Counted from the stretch's first letter, positions 45,081 through 54,703 are shown. The stretch: 64,000 nucleotides of DNA from Paeniglutamicibacter antarcticus (GCF_900010755.1 NZ_CZJT01000103.1:310001-374000); one strand, 5' to 3'. The notes: generated by a model from the letters alone, not told the origin. Program-made: numbers and translations.

Positions 45081-45941
45081 CTAGCCGCCGCGGGAGTCCA
45101 CGAGGGCCGATTCCCAGGCGTCGACCATGCCCGCCGGGGTGGGCAGGGCGGCGATGGCTGTGGGTTTCAGTCCGTGTTCGCGCAGCCGGGCGGCGGTGCT
45201 GTCCCCGATGGCGATCAGTGCCGGGCCCGCATCGGCGGGCGGGAACGGAGCAACCGCCAGGTACCTCTCCACGGTGCTCGGGGAGCTGAAGAAGACGGCA
45301 TCGATGCCGCGGGCGCCGGCGGCAAGGTCCGCGACAGCCAGCAGGTGGGCACCGGGTGGCAGCGCCGCGGCGGGGGCGGACGCCAGCTGCACGGCGCGCG
45401 CAGGATCTGCAGGCGCCGGAACGGTGTTGTAGGCAACGACGATCAACGCGTCCCAGCCGTGCGCGGTAAAACCGTCGCGCAGTGTCGATGAGGCGAGGTC
45501 CGCCTGCGGGGCGAATACTGTGGCTGGCCCTTGGGCCAACGCGGGCCACGAGGCGAGCATGCCGCGGGCCGAATGGTCGGATTCGGGCACGAAGTCAACG
45601 CGCAGGCCAAGCGCCCGGGCGGCGTTGGCGGTGGCCTCGCCGACCACCGCCACCCGGGTTCCCGCGGGCAGCAGCAATTCAAGACCGAGATCGAGGGCCC
45701 GGCTGGACAGGGCGGTGAGCGTGTTCACCGAGGTGAACACGCACCAGTCAAAGCCCCCGGCCAGCATCCGGCGCAGCCCTGCATCGAGTTCCGTGGTGTC
45801 TGCGGGCAGCTCAAAGTCGATGAGCTGGCACAGCGCGGCGCGCGCCCCGCGCTCGCGCAGTGCGGCGATCGTGGCAGAGGCCCGATCGACACTGCGCAGC
45901 AGCAGGGCGGTGCGCCCCGCCAACACCCCGGGAATCGACAT
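45081..45941 (-). CDS. hemD: Uroporphyrinogen-III synthase
   Basis: 286 residues, two Rossmann-like lobes joined by strands. The family is weakly conserved; recognisable parts are [40 protein letters not shown] and [14 protein letters not shown]. It closes and inverts ring D of hydroxymethylbilane to give uroporphyrinogen III. Its position right after hemC, with five bases between, supports the call. The spacer to hemB (about 120 bp) carries tandem repeats. Confidence 0.9.
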   Translation of the reverse strand: MSIPGVLAGRTALLLRSVDRASATIAALRERGARAALCQLIDFELPADTTELDAGLRRMLAGGFDWCVFTSVNTLTALSSRALDLGLELLLPAGTRVAVVGEATANAARALGLRVDFVPESDHSARGMLASWPALAQGPATVFAPQADLASSTLRDGFTAHGWDALIVVAYNTVPAPADPARAVQLASAPAAALPPGAHLLAVADLAAGARGIDAVFFSSPSTVERYLAVAPFPPADAGPALIAIGDSTAARLREHGLKPTAIAALPTPAGMVDAWESALVDSRGG

Positions 45942-45946
45942 GCTGT

Positions 45947-46921
45947 TTAGAGCCCCGCCAACTCGGCGGCGCCCTCGCGCAGCAACTGCTCGGCCAGGGC
46001 CACGCCCAGGGCGATCGCCCCGTCGACGGTCAGTTCCCGCGTGCTCGCGGTGCGGCGCATGGTGTCGGAGCCGTCCGGGGCACAGGCGACGGATTCGAGG
46101 ATCAGCGAATCCTCGAACACGCGGGCCAGTGCGCCGATGGGAGCGGCGCAGCCGGCCTCCAGGCGGGCCAGCAGCGCGCGCTCGGCGGTGACCGCCAGGC
46201 GGGTGTCGTGGTCATCGAGCGTTTCCAGCGCCGCGTCGACCGCCGCGTTGGAGCTGCCTGCGGTGCGGACCTCAACGGCCAGCGAACCCTGCCCCGGTGC
46301 CGGGAGCATGATCTCCGGGTCCAGGTACTCGGTGATGTGGGATTCGAAGCCCAGGCGCTCCAGACCGGCCGCGGCCAGGATCACGGCGTCCAGGTCGCCC
46401 TGGGCGGTGCGGCCAACTCCCCCGTCATCGAGCTGCGCGGGCGATCCCTTGACCCGGCCCAGCCGGGTGCCTACGTTCCCGCGGATGTCCACGATTCTAA
46501 GGTCTGGGCGGAAGGCCAGCAGCTGGGCAGCCCGGCGCGGGGAGCCGGTACCCACTGTGGCGCCCTCCGGCAGCTCGGCCAGGAACAGCCCGTCGCGGGC
46601 GCACAGTGCGTCGCGCACATCTGCACGCTTTGGGGTCGCCGCGATGACCAGGCCCTCGGGCTGGGTCGTCGGCAGGTCCTTGAGCGAGTGCACGGCAAGG
46701 TCGCACACCCCGGTGAGCAGCGCGTGCCGCAGGGCCGCCGCGAACACGCCGGTGCCACCGAGCGCGGAGAGCGGACCGGTGGTCACATCGCCCTCGGTCT
46801 TCACCAGCACGGTCTCATACTGGATGCCGGCGAGTTGGGCGAGTTCCGTTGCAACGTGCCCGGTCTGGGTGGTGGCCAACGCGGAGCCGCGGGTGCCAAC
46901 GGTGAATTTTTGCTGGCTCAC
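45947..46921 (-). CDS. hemC: Hydroxymethylbilane synthase (porphobilinogen deaminase)
   Basis: 324 residues. The dipyrromethane cofactor Cys is in LEAGCAAPIGALA, and the active-site loops are GTRGSALATTQTGHV, AVHSLKDLPT and GTGSPRRAAQLLAFRPDL. It polymerises four porphobilinogens. The GTG start overlaps the cpfC stop in GTGA, so the two are translationally coupled. Confidence 0.97.
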   Translation of the reverse strand: MSQQKFTVGTRGSALATTQTGHVATELAQLAGIQYETVLVKTEGDVTTGPLSALGGTGVFAAALRHALLTGVCDLAVHSLKDLPTTQPEGLVIAATPKRADVRDALCARDGLFLAELPEGATVGTGSPRRAAQLLAFRPDLRIVDIRGNVGTRLGRVKGSPAQLDDGGVGRTAQGDLDAVILAAAGLERLGFESHITEYLDPEIMLPAPGQGSLAVEVRTAGSSNAAVDAALETLDDHDTRLAVTAERALLARLEAGCAAPIGALARVFEDSLILESVACAPDGSDTMRRTASTRELTVDGAIALGVALAEQLLREGAAELAGL

Positions 46922-48123
46922 GGTGCTGGCACCCCTACCTCGGAATCAACAGCCGCGATGGTGGGCTTGACGGTGCCGTCGCGCATCACCTTGGCACAGC
47001 AATTCGGGCGGCACACGTCGAACCAGGGGCCAAGCGCCGCCACCGAGTCGCGTCCGGCCTTCAGTGCCTGGCCGTCGGCACCCGCAAGGCGCTCGCTGAC
47101 CAAATCAACCATGCCGGAGACGAATTTTGCGTGGGTTCCGGGGGTCGGCACGCGGTGGAAGGCCAGGCCGAGTTCGGCGCAGCTGTCCTTGGCCTCGGTG
47201 TCCAGGTCCCAGAGGACCTCCATGTGGTCCGAGACGAAGCCGATGGGCACCACCACGACGCCGGCGGTACCGGCATCCTTGTATTCGGCCAGGGCATCGT
47301 TGATGTCAGGTTCCAACCACGGGATGTGCGGGGCTCCGGAACGGGACTGGAAGACCAGCGTGTGTTCCAGGCCTGCGGCGGCTGGCACCCCGGCGAGGAT
47401 CGCGTCGGCCACGGCCAGGTGCTGGGCCGAGTACACGTCGGTGTCCAGGGAGGCGGCGATGTCCCGGGGTCCGGCGGCGTCGGCATCTGAGGTGGGGATG
47501 GAGTGGGTGACGAAGACGATCTTGATCTCGCCCTCGGGGTTTCCGGCTTCGGCCAGTTGTGCGCGCACGTTGGCCAGCGAGTCGGCCAGGCCCTCCATGA
47601 ACGGGGTGACAAAGGCGGGGGTGTCAAAGTACTGGCGCACCTTGTCCACCTCGAGCTTGCCCTCCAGGCCGGTGCCGCGCAACGCCTCGCCAAGGTCCTC
47701 GCGGTACTGCCGGCAGGAGGAATAGCCGGAGTAGGCGCTGGTGGAGAGCATCAGCACCGTGCGGTGCCCCTCGGCATAGATCCGCTCGACGGTTTCCGGG
47801 ATGTATGGTGCCCAGTTGCGGTTGCCCCAGTAGACCGGCAGGTCGATGCCGCGGGCGGCCAGCTCGGCCTCCAGGGCCGCCTTCAGCGCGCGGTTCTGCG
47901 CGTTGATCGGCGAAATGCCGCCGTTCTTGCGGTAGTGGTGGGAGACCTCCTCGAGGCGCTCGTCGGGGATGCCGCGGCCGGCGGTGACGTTGCGCAGGAA
48001 CGGAATCACGTCATCCTGCCCCTCGGGTCCGCCAAAGGAGGCCAGCAGGATCGCGTCGTAGGCCTTGGGGGCCATCACGCCGTTTGCGTCGTAGCCGGTG
48101 CGCGGGTCGAATCCCTGGCTCAT
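46918..48123 (-). CDS. cpfC: Coproporphyrin III ferrochelatase
   Basis: 401 residues, HemH family. The catalytic His is in VFVTHSIPTSDA and the acidic partner region in HMEVLWDLDTEAKD. Cysteines in SSCRQYREDL and DVCRPNCCAK match the [2Fe-2S] ligand set of actinobacterial ferrochelatases. In the coproporphyrin-dependent route it inserts iron into coproporphyrin III to make coproheme, the substrate of the preceding ChdC. It overlaps chdC by four bases (ATGA). Confidence 0.95.
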   Translation of the reverse strand: MSQGFDPRTGYDANGVMAPKAYDAILLASFGGPEGQDDVIPFLRNVTAGRGIPDERLEEVSHHYRKNGGISPINAQNRALKAALEAELAARGIDLPVYWGNRNWAPYIPETVERIYAEGHRTVLMLSTSAYSGYSSCRQYREDLGEALRGTGLEGKLEVDKVRQYFDTPAFVTPFMEGLADSLANVRAQLAEAGNPEGEIKIVFVTHSIPTSDADAAGPRDIAASLDTDVYSAQHLAVADAILAGVPAAAGLEHTLVFQSRSGAPHIPWLEPDINDALAEYKDAGTAGVVVVPIGFVSDHMEVLWDLDTEAKDSCAELGLAFHRVPTPGTHAKFVSGMVDLVSERLAGADGQALKAGRDSVAALGPWFDVCRPNCCAKVMRDGTVKPTIAAVDSEVGVPAP

Positions 48124-48830
48124 CGCAGGACCTCGGCGACCTCAGCGGTGGAGATGCGGCGGCCGGTATAGAACGGGGTTTCCTCGCGCACATGGTTGCG
48201 GGCCTCGGTGTACCGCAGGTGGCGCATCATGTCGACCAGGTCGATCATGTCCGGGGCCTCCAGGCAGATCTGCCATTCGAAGTCGCTAAAGGAGAACGCG
48301 GCGACGGTGTTGGCCAGCACCATCGGGAAATCGCGGCCCAGGATGCCGTGGTCGCGCAGCATCTGGCCGCGGTCCTTGGGGTCAAGCAGGTACCAGTCGT
48401 TGGTGCGCACGAACGGGTAGACGGTCATCCAGGCCTCGGGGGCGATTCCGCGGGCGAAGGCCGGGGAGTGGTCCTTGGCGAATTCTGCCTCGCGGTGCAC
48501 GCCCATGGTCGAGTAGACCACGGAGGTCTCAGCGAACAGGAACGAGCGGCGGACCTTGCGCAGCGCCGCCTGCAGGGATTCGGCAGTGGCGCCGTGCATC
48601 CAGATCATCACGTCCGCGTCCTCGCGCATGCCCGAGACGTCGTAGGTGCCGCGGACCGTGACGCCCTCGGCGGCCAGCTCGGCCACCAGTGCGTCGAATG
48701 CCTCGACGCCCTCGGTGCGGTCAAGGTCCGAATCGCGCTTGAAGATGGTCCAGAGCGTGTAGTACATGGTCGCGTCGCCCGCTGCTTCGCGGTCGCGGAT
48801 GACTGGTGAATTGCTCTCAACTGCACTCAT
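48120..48830 (-). CDS. chdC: Coproheme decarboxylase (HemQ)
   Basis: 236 residues from ATG 48830, with AAGGA eight bases upstream; longer frames are spurious. Chlorite dismutase-like fold: YYTLWTIFKRDSD, then VYPFVRTNDWYLLDP, which contains the catalytic Tyr used for the oxidative decarboxylations. It converts coproheme to heme b with hydrogen peroxide, the last step of the pathway. The spacer before it holds a short repeat array. Confidence 0.95.
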   Translation of the reverse strand: MSAVESNSPVIRDREAAGDATMYYTLWTIFKRDSDLDRTEGVEAFDALVAELAAEGVTVRGTYDVSGMREDADVMIWMHGATAESLQAALRKVRRSFLFAETSVVYSTMGVHREAEFAKDHSPAFARGIAPEAWMTVYPFVRTNDWYLLDPKDRGQMLRDHGILGRDFPMVLANTVAAFSFSDFEWQICLEAPDMIDLVDMMRHLRYTEARNHVREETPFYTGRRISTAEVAEVLR

Positions 48831-48901
48831 GGGGGTGGTCCTTTTCGCTTTCTCTGCGGTTCTTCGCCGCCCCACGTATCTGCGGGTGGCGAAGAGCCTG
48901 T

Positions 48902-48948
48902 GTTGAAGTTCGTTGTGAAGTTGTTGACGTTCGTTGTTAAAGTTCGTG
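48902..48948. repeat. Short degenerate repeat in the cgoX-chdC spacer
   Basis: Three 13-bp units near GTTGAAGTTCGTT (48902-48914, 48923-48935, 48936-48948) with an 8-bp partial copy between the first and second. The GTTGAAG core recurs in the hemD-hemB repeat. Confidence 0.55.
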
Positions 48949-48987
48949 ATGGATGTCGAAGGGGGTCGGAGCGGTGGTGCTCTTGGC

Positions 48988-50709
48988 TTAGCTGGCGGTG
49001 ATGCGCAACCGTTTGCGGGTATCGGCAACCACCGCGGATAGCCCCGTGCCCGAAAGCCACGCGCCAACCACCTCGAGCCCCGGGGTGTTGGCTGCACGTT
49101 CGCGGATCGCCGCGACTCGCGCAGCATGCCCGGTGGTGGCAAACGGCAGGGCGCCGGAGTAGCGGATGACGTCGAATCCCAGCACGTCCCCCGCGGTGAT
49201 TTCCAGGTCCAGCAGCGTGGAGGCATCTTTCAATGCCGCGTTGCGCAGCGTGGTGTCATCCGCGTTGGCCAGCGAACCCGCGGCATCGTTCAGCCGCCCG
49301 TAGGACAGCCGCAGCACGTGGGATCCGGGACCCGATTCGTCGCCCAGCCACTGCCATTTGGCGGTGCCGTGGGTCAGTGCCTTCGCGCCGACGTTTTCCA
49401 CGGTGGGTGCCACCAGCAGGCCGGTGCCGCGAGGGGCATCGTCGAGTTCCGGTTTGTCGATGACCAGGGTGACAAGTGAGATGCCCGCGCCGGGTGCCGG
49501 GCGGTCTGCGGCGAATGCCGGGTCGATGCCTTCCAGCAGGTCCGTGGCGATCTCTCCGGGGGTCGCGATGACCACCCGGGAGAAGAACCCTGCAGCAGGA
49601 TCAGGGGTTTCTTCGTGCTTTTTGCCGTCGGCACCCTTTTTGTCGGTGTGCTTTTCTGAGTGCTTGTCGGTGTGCTTGTGCGCCCCCGCGTCGGCGGCGT
49701 CGGCGCCCTCGGGGGCCACCGGGAAGCCCAGTTCAAAGGTGTGCCCCGCATCCTGCGCATCAGTGTGGTGGCGCACCACGGCAACCGGTGTGCCGGAAAG
49801 CAGCACCACGTTTGCTGCGCGAAGGTCCTTCAGCAGGGCCGCGGTGAGCCTGTGCATGCCGCCGTTCAGCGATGCGACGGCGGAACCCGCAGGCGCCGCG
49901 GCACGCATTGCCGCCACCGCGCGGGCCAGCGAACCGTGCTTGAGCACCGCTGCGCGCAGCCCGGGGGCCACCGCATCGACATCCAGGGTGTCAGGGTCCG
50001 CCGAATGCACCCCGGAAACCACCGGGGTGACAAGGTTTTCCAGCACCGCGGTGCCCATCCGGGAGCGCACCAAGGCCCCCAGGGACAGCTCGCCCTCCAG
50101 CAGCTTCTTGGATACAGGTGTGATCAGGTCCGCGGCCGCACGCAGGGCACCGGTACGGCCCACGGCGCTGCGTACTTCCTCGGCCCACGGGTCCCCCGGG
50201 ATGCCCAGGATGCCGGTGGCAGGCAACGGCTGGGCCGCTGACTCGTGACCGCGTTTGAGGTAGAGCCAGGCTCCGCCCGCTTTTGGTGTGACGATGTCAT
50301 CGCCGAGCCCGAGCTCGCCCAGCAGTTCGGCAACCGCGGTGGAGCGGGTGGCGAAGGATTCGGCTCCGGCATCAAGTACCAGGCCGGCGACCTCGTGGGC
50401 GCACACACAGCCACCGAAGTGGCCCGAGGCCTCATACACGGTGACCGCGTGGCCGCTCATGGCCAGCTCGCGGGCGGCCACCAGCCCGGAGATCCCGCCG
50501 CCGATGACGGCTGCGCGCGGACCTGTTGGCGCAGTGGCCTTGGCCGCGCCGGCACGTTGTTCACCGGCACGGGCACGTTGCAGCAGACGCATGGCGTGGG
50601 CCGCGGCGTTGGAGGCCACCGGCACACGCTTGGCCTTGGAAGCGGCCCCCGGTTCCGGTGCCGCGTCGGCGGGGTTGGAGGCGGGCTGCTCTGGTGCGTT
50701 TGACTGCAT
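48988..50709 (-). CDS. cgoX: Coproporphyrinogen III oxidase (HemY/HemG-type flavoprotein)
   Basis: 573 residues from ATG 50709, with AGGAAGAG upstream. After a 60-residue Ala-rich extension comes the FAD motif AAVIGGGISGLVAARELA. Family blocks include VHSADPDTLDVDAVAPGL and VASLNGGMHRLTAALL. The enzyme oxidises coproporphyrinogen III to coproporphyrin III with oxygen. Residues about 343-367 form an inserted His/Lys/Asp-rich stretch (repeated KHTDK/KHSEK) not usual in the family. A C-terminal GTGLSAVVADTRK segment closes the FAD site. It follows hemE. Confidence 0.94.
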   Translation of the reverse strand: MQSNAPEQPASNPADAAPEPGAASKAKRVPVASNAAAHAMRLLQRARAGEQRAGAAKATAPTGPRAAVIGGGISGLVAARELAMSGHAVTVYEASGHFGGCVCAHEVAGLVLDAGAESFATRSTAVAELLGELGLGDDIVTPKAGGAWLYLKRGHESAAQPLPATGILGIPGDPWAEEVRSAVGRTGALRAAADLITPVSKKLLEGELSLGALVRSRMGTAVLENLVTPVVSGVHSADPDTLDVDAVAPGLRAAVLKHGSLARAVAAMRAAAPAGSAVASLNGGMHRLTAALLKDLRAANVVLLSGTPVAVVRHHTDAQDAGHTFELGFPVAPEGADAADAGAHKHTDKHSEKHTDKKGADGKKHEETPDPAAGFFSRVVIATPGEIATDLLEGIDPAFAADRPAPGAGISLVTLVIDKPELDDAPRGTGLLVAPTVENVGAKALTHGTAKWQWLGDESGPGSHVLRLSYGRLNDAAGSLANADDTTLRNAALKDASTLLDLEITAGDVLGFDVIRYSGALPFATTGHAARVAAIRERAANTPGLEVVGAWLSGTGLSAVVADTRKRLRITAS

Positions 50710-50757
50710 GATCTCTTCCTGAAAACTGGGGTGCCAGCATCTCGTGTCCCCCGCCCG

Positions 50758-50796
50758 CCCCGCGGACCCCGGCTAAGGGAGTACGTTGCCGCGGGG
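50758..50796 (-). other. Intercistronic hairpin between hemE and cgoX
   Basis: Perfect 8-bp stem CCCCGCGG/CCGCGGGG with a 23-base loop and no T tract. It may be a processing or stability element inside the operon. Confidence 0.45.
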
Positions 50797-50837
50797 CAGA
50801 ACTTGCGGGGAAAGCTGATATTGACCGTCTTTACAGC

Positions 50838-51908
50838 TTAACGCGCTACCGGTGCTATCGAGTGGATGAGTTCAACCACACGGGTCAGGGTTTCCGGGTT
50901 GGTCTCCGGCGGGACGCCGTGGCCAAGGTTTGCCACGTGGCCCGGTGCACTCTCGCCGGCGGCGAGCACCGCACGCACATGAGCCTCGAGCACTTCCCAC
51001 GGGGCCTCGAGCAGCGCCGGGTCGATGTTGCCCTGCAACGGGATGTCCCCGCCCAGGCGGCGGTTGGCCTCATCCAGTGGCAGCCGGTAGTCAACGCCCA
51101 TCACATCGACGCCCACGTTGCGCATGGCTGGCAGCAGTTCGGAGGTGCCGGTGCCAAAGTGGATCAGCGGGACGTCCAGGTCGCGCACGTGATCCAGGGC
51201 GCGTGCCGAGGACGGGGCGACGAAGTTGGTGTAGTCGGCCAGCGAGAGCGATCCTGCCCAGGAGTCAAAGAGCTGGCCGGCGGAGGCGCCTGCCTCGATC
51301 TGTGCGCGCAGGAACGCACCGGAGGCATCGGCTGCCCAGTTGGCAAGCTCTTCCCAGACGCCTGGCTCCGCGTGCATCATGGTGCGCGGGCCCAGGTGGT
51401 CGCGCGACGGGCGTCCCTCAACCATGTAGGCGGCAACCGTGAACGGCGCTCCGGCGAAGCCGATCAGCGGGGTCTTGCCCAGCTGTTCGACGGTCATCGA
51501 CACTGCCTCGCGGATCGGATCCAGCGCGGCGTCGGTCATCTTCGGCAAAGCGCGCACATCGGCTGCGGTGCGCACCGGGGATGCCAGCACGGGGCCGACG
51601 CCCGGGACGATGTCCACGTCGATGCCGGCAAGCTTCAGCGGGATGACGATGTCGGAGAAGAAGATCCCGGCATCGACATCGTGGCGGCGCACCGGCTGCA
51701 AGGTGATCTCGGAGGCCATCTCCGGGCGCAGGCACGATTCAAGCATCTGGGTGCCCTCGCGCAGCTTGCGGTATTCGGGCAGCGAGCGCCCGGCCTGGCG
51801 CATAAACCACACGGGGCGGCGGCTGGGGCTCTTGCCCCGGTAGGCGGAAATCAACGGCGAATCAAGGGTTCGACCGTCCATCATCGGGTGGTTCTGGCTC
51901 AACGTCAT
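50838..51908 (-). CDS. hemE: Uroporphyrinogen decarboxylase
   Basis: 356 residues from ATG 51908. The signature [22 protein letters not shown] is present in two adjacent blocks, and [17 protein letters not shown] forms the second. It decarboxylates uroporphyrinogen III to coproporphyrinogen III. It is the first gene of the operon running left. No Shine-Dalgarno is evident; a TACTAT box lies at 51939-51944 on the minus strand, about 30 bases upstream. It is divergent from hemA. Confidence 0.96.
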   Translation of the reverse strand: MTLSQNHPMMDGRTLDSPLISAYRGKSPSRRPVWFMRQAGRSLPEYRKLREGTQMLESCLRPEMASEITLQPVRRHDVDAGIFFSDIVIPLKLAGIDVDIVPGVGPVLASPVRTAADVRALPKMTDAALDPIREAVSMTVEQLGKTPLIGFAGAPFTVAAYMVEGRPSRDHLGPRTMMHAEPGVWEELANWAADASGAFLRAQIEAGASAGQLFDSWAGSLSLADYTNFVAPSSARALDHVRDLDVPLIHFGTGTSELLPAMRNVGVDVMGVDYRLPLDEANRRLGGDIPLQGNIDPALLEAPWEVLEAHVRAVLAAGESAPGHVANLGHGVPPETNPETLTRVVELIHSIAPVAR

Positions 51909-51995
51909 ATCAATGATTGTGCCAAGTTGTTGCGCCGAATAGTAATCGGATCGCCCCGGGTGAAACCGGAGGCAATACCGAACGGCGCACAGTTC

Positions 51996-52022
51996 TCTAC
52001 AAATCGTAGAAAGGGTTACTAT
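51996..52022 (+). promoter_or_regulatory. hemA promoter with palindrome
   Basis: A -10-like TACTAT (52017-52022) would start transcription about three bases before the GTG at 52032. Just upstream TCTAC-AAATC-GTAGA (51996-52010) is an inverted repeat lying in the spacer, a position suited to a repressor or activator. Confidence 0.5.
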
Positions 52023-52031
52023 AGAAACACT

Positions 52032-53369
52032 GTGGTTTTACTATCTCTTGTTGCATCCCATTCAGACATCGACCTCGAGACCGTGGCAAAGATCAGCGCC
52101 GACGCCTCCCAGGTCGCTTCCGTCGTGCTCGCTTCTGCAAGCCCCGTCGCCGGTGCCATCACGCTCGCCACCTGCAACCGCTATGAAATTTACTGCGAGG
52201 TCCCGCACTTCGATGACCTCCCGGCTGCCCGCGCCTCGTTGATCTCGCAGATCTCCGCCAGCACCGGGCTCAGCGAGCAAACAGTCTCCAGCGCGCTGGT
52301 CTCCAAGACCGAGCATGAGGTGGTTTCCCACCTCTTCTCCGTGGGCGCAGGACTGGACTCGGCAGTCATCGGCGAACGCGAAATCGCCGGCCAGGTTCGC
52401 CGGGCCCTGAATGAGGCACAAGCCGCGGGAACAGCCACCGGCTCCCTGGTCCGCCTCTTCCAGACGGCCTCGCGCACCGCCAAGGAAGTCGGCTCGCGCA
52501 CCGCCCTTGGATCGCGTGGCCTCTCGGTGGTCTCCGTGGCCCTGGACCTGGCCACCGACCTGAGCTCGGAACCGTCGTGGGCCAACAAGAACATCGTCAT
52601 CTTCGGCACCGGCGCCTATGCGGGTGCCACGATGTCGCTGCTGCGCGAACGCAAGGCAAAGAACATTTCGGTGTTCTCGGCCTCGGGTCGCGCCGAGGCC
52701 TTCGTCTCCACCCGCGGCGGCAGCGCAGTTAACGAAGAAACCCTCGAGGGCGCGTTGGCTGCTGCCGACATCCTGATTGGCTGCAGCGGCTCGGACCACC
52801 GGTTGATGAACCAAGACATTGCCGCCCTTGACCGCGGTGGCCGTCCGCTGATCGCCATCGACCTGGCCCTGACCCATGACTTCGACCCGGAGCTGGGCCA
52901 ATTGCCCGGCGTCGAGCTGATCAACCTCGAATCGGTGCGCATGGCAGCACCCGACGAACAGGCCCAGGCGTTGCACCAGGCACGCAGCATCGTGCAGGGG
53001 GCAACCGACACGTTCGCCCTTGAACAGCGTGAACGCGCTGCCGACACGGCAATCATTGCCCTGCGCAAGCACACCCAGTCGGTGCTCGAGGCAGAGGTGG
53101 AGAAGGTTCGCGCGCAGCACGGTTGCACGGCCGCCGCCGAAGAGGTCGAGTTCGCGATGCGCCGCATGATGCGCCAGCTATTGCACGTGCCAACGGTTCG
53201 CGCCCGCGAACTTGCCGCCGAGGGCCGCGCCGGGGACTACATCCAGGCACTTGAAACCCTCTACGGGCTCGAAGTTGGAATGCCAATGGCCCCGGCTGCC
53301 ACCGCCGCCACCGCTGGCTGCCCGGTCAGCGGACAGCCGACGGCAGCGCCCCTGAGCAAAATCGGCTAA
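52032..53369 (+). CDS. hemA: Glutamyl-tRNA reductase
   Basis: 445 residues from GTG 52032. The catalytic Cys is in [13 protein letters not shown], the tRNA/substrate motif is [15 protein letters not shown] and the NADPH site is [12 protein letters not shown]. It makes glutamate-1-semialdehyde, the committed and usually regulated step. The frame is open far upstream across hemE, but homology starts here. The mRNA appears leaderless. A C-terminal Ala/Thr-rich extension with GCPVSG follows the dimerisation domain. Confidence 0.95.
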   Translation: MVLLSLVASHSDIDLETVAKISADASQVASVVLASASPVAGAITLATCNRYEIYCEVPHFDDLPAARASLISQISASTGLSEQTVSSALVSKTEHEVVSHLFSVGAGLDSAVIGEREIAGQVRRALNEAQAAGTATGSLVRLFQTASRTAKEVGSRTALGSRGLSVVSVALDLATDLSSEPSWANKNIVIFGTGAYAGATMSLLRERKAKNISVFSASGRAEAFVSTRGGSAVNEETLEGALAAADILIGCSGSDHRLMNQDIAALDRGGRPLIAIDLALTHDFDPELGQLPGVELINLESVRMAAPDEQAQALHQARSIVQGATDTFALEQRERAADTAIIALRKHTQSVLEAEVEKVRAQHGCTAAAEEVEFAMRRMMRQLLHVPTVRARELAAEGRAGDYIQALETLYGLEVGMPMAPAATAATAGCPVSGQPTAAPLSKIG

Positions 53370-53411
53370 ACACGGATACTGTGCCCAGCACACATTCCAA
53401 TAAGCTTCAAA

Positions 53412-53457
53412 AAAGAGTAGTGCGGTGGATCCGTTTGGATCCACCGCACTACTCTTT
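53412..53457. terminator. Bidirectional terminator between hemA and the SH3/HECAH gene
   Basis: Perfect 21-bp stem (arms 53412-53432 and 53437-53457) with loop GTTT, flanked by A and T runs on each side; it serves both convergent genes. Confidence 0.92.
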
Positions 53458-53488
53458 CCCCCTGGTGGAGCGCTTCGAAACCGGCTTG

Positions 53489-54556
53489 CTAGGCCCCCGC
53501 GGGGCGTTTGCCCGCCAGCAACGATGCCGCCGCCTGGTTTTGGGCGGACGTGCACTTGCCCTGGTAGCCGGCAATGTAAGTGCTGCCGTTGGCGAGCGTG
53601 CCGGTGCGCTTGGCCCCCATCCGCTCACTCATGCAATCTGCAAGATGCTCGATGCCGCGGCCGTCACGACGCGGATTGATCTTCTCCGCGTACTTCGTCA
53701 ATTTGGCGAAGCCCGAGGGATAGACCTTGAACTGCTGCATGTGTGCGCATTCGTGCAGTGCCACCGCCTTGATGTTCCCTGCATTCGGATCATTGTTTCC
53801 GATACGGCTGAGGGTAATCCGGCGCGGGATCGATTCCGCATAGTATTCGCCACGCTTCTTGCTCACGCGTACGTCCACCGACGGGCAGTACTTGGCGATG
53901 TTCTTTCGCACCATGCTGGCCCAGGTTGCATCGGAATAGGATTTTGGTCCCGGACCAGCAGTCGCATCGAGCGAGACCGACCTGATGTCTTTGCTGGCGA
54001 CCCAACCGGTCTTGCCCGCGTATTGAACCTGAACCCATTGGTTCTTGTTGGTCCTGGCATTGTTCAGCGTCCCGACCGTGTAATCGGTAGGCAGCTTGGC
54101 GAGTGTCTTACCGGCCGCGGCCCCGGCACGCAACGCGGTGCCTCGCTTGGTGGTGTAGTTTGCCACGGAAACACGCTTGACGCTTGAGGATTTCACCCAG
54201 GCGTCCTGTCCGAAGAACTTGATTTGCGTGTGTCCGGCCGATGTCTTGCCAGTGCCCCAGACGGCATAGCCCTTTGAGGCTGACCCCAACGTGGCTCCGC
54301 TGCTCTTCCCGGAGCGCGGTTTGATGGTCGTAGTGCTGATATAGCGCGGTTTGGAATAGGTCACGACGCTTTTCCCCGATAGCCGCTGCGTGTCTTCAGC
54401 TTCGGCATGCACGGCATCCTGCTCGGAACCCTGAGCAGCAAGGCTCATATTTTGGGAAATTTCCGGTGGGGTGGACAGTGCACTGGTATTGATATTTGCA
54501 ATTGGTACCGGTGAGAGCGCCAATAAACTTACAAGGGTAAGTAATAGAACTTTCAA
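53489..54556 (-). CDS. Secreted SH3-repeat protein with a HECAH metallopeptidase-like domain
   Basis: About 355 residues from TTG 54556, which follows AAGG by eight bases; GTG 54613 would add 19 residues. A signal peptide (LKVLLLTLVSLLALSP) leads to a linker and two bacterial SH3-like repeats (about 75-130 and 135-190; QDAWVKSSSVK and GKTGWVASKDI). The C-terminal domain contains VALHECAHMQQF, an HExxH zinc motif, with further conserved-looking Cys and His (HLADCMSERMG). The region before it is AT-rich. It may act on the cell wall or extracellular proteins; the family is not recognised. Confidence 0.75.
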   Translation of the reverse strand: MKVLLLTLVSLLALSPVPIANINTSALSTPPEISQNMSLAAQGSEQDAVHAEAEDTQRLSGKSVVTYSKPRYISTTTIKPRSGKSSGATLGSASKGYAVWGTGKTSAGHTQIKFFGQDAWVKSSSVKRVSVANYTTKRGTALRAGAAAGKTLAKLPTDYTVGTLNNARTNKNQWVQVQYAGKTGWVASKDIRSVSLDATAGPGPKSYSDATWASMVRKNIAKYCPSVDVRVSKKRGEYYAESIPRRITLSRIGNNDPNAGNIKAVALHECAHMQQFKVYPSGFAKLTKYAEKINPRRDGRGIEHLADCMSERMGAKRTGTLANGSTYIAGYQGKCTSAQNQAAASLLAGKRPAGA

Positions 54557-54703
54557 TGTGTGCCTTAACCTCAGTGCCCTCCCCACAGAGCAACACTTCA
54601 GTATGGTAAACACAGACTATGTGAATTTTATTAGTTCTGCATGTTTTCTATACATAATTTCTTCTTCCCAGAGCGAACCCGTGTTTTTGCCCACTCTGCC
54701 TCC

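Noticed and set aside
44959..45549. N-terminal extension of hemB through the repeats and hemD
   Set aside because: The ATG at 44958 has AAGGAG at the right distance and family homology begins there; the extension overlaps hemD in another frame.
50862..52031. Open frame upstream of hemA on the plus strand (about 390 codons)
   Set aside because: It is antisense to hemE; homology to glutamyl-tRNA reductase starts at GTG 52032 and the upstream translation is His/Gly-rich shadow sequence.
54557..54613. GTG 54613 as start of the SH3/HECAH protein
   Set aside because: It adds a Cys- and Arg-containing stretch before the signal peptide and lacks a ribosome-binding site; TTG 54556 has AAGG.
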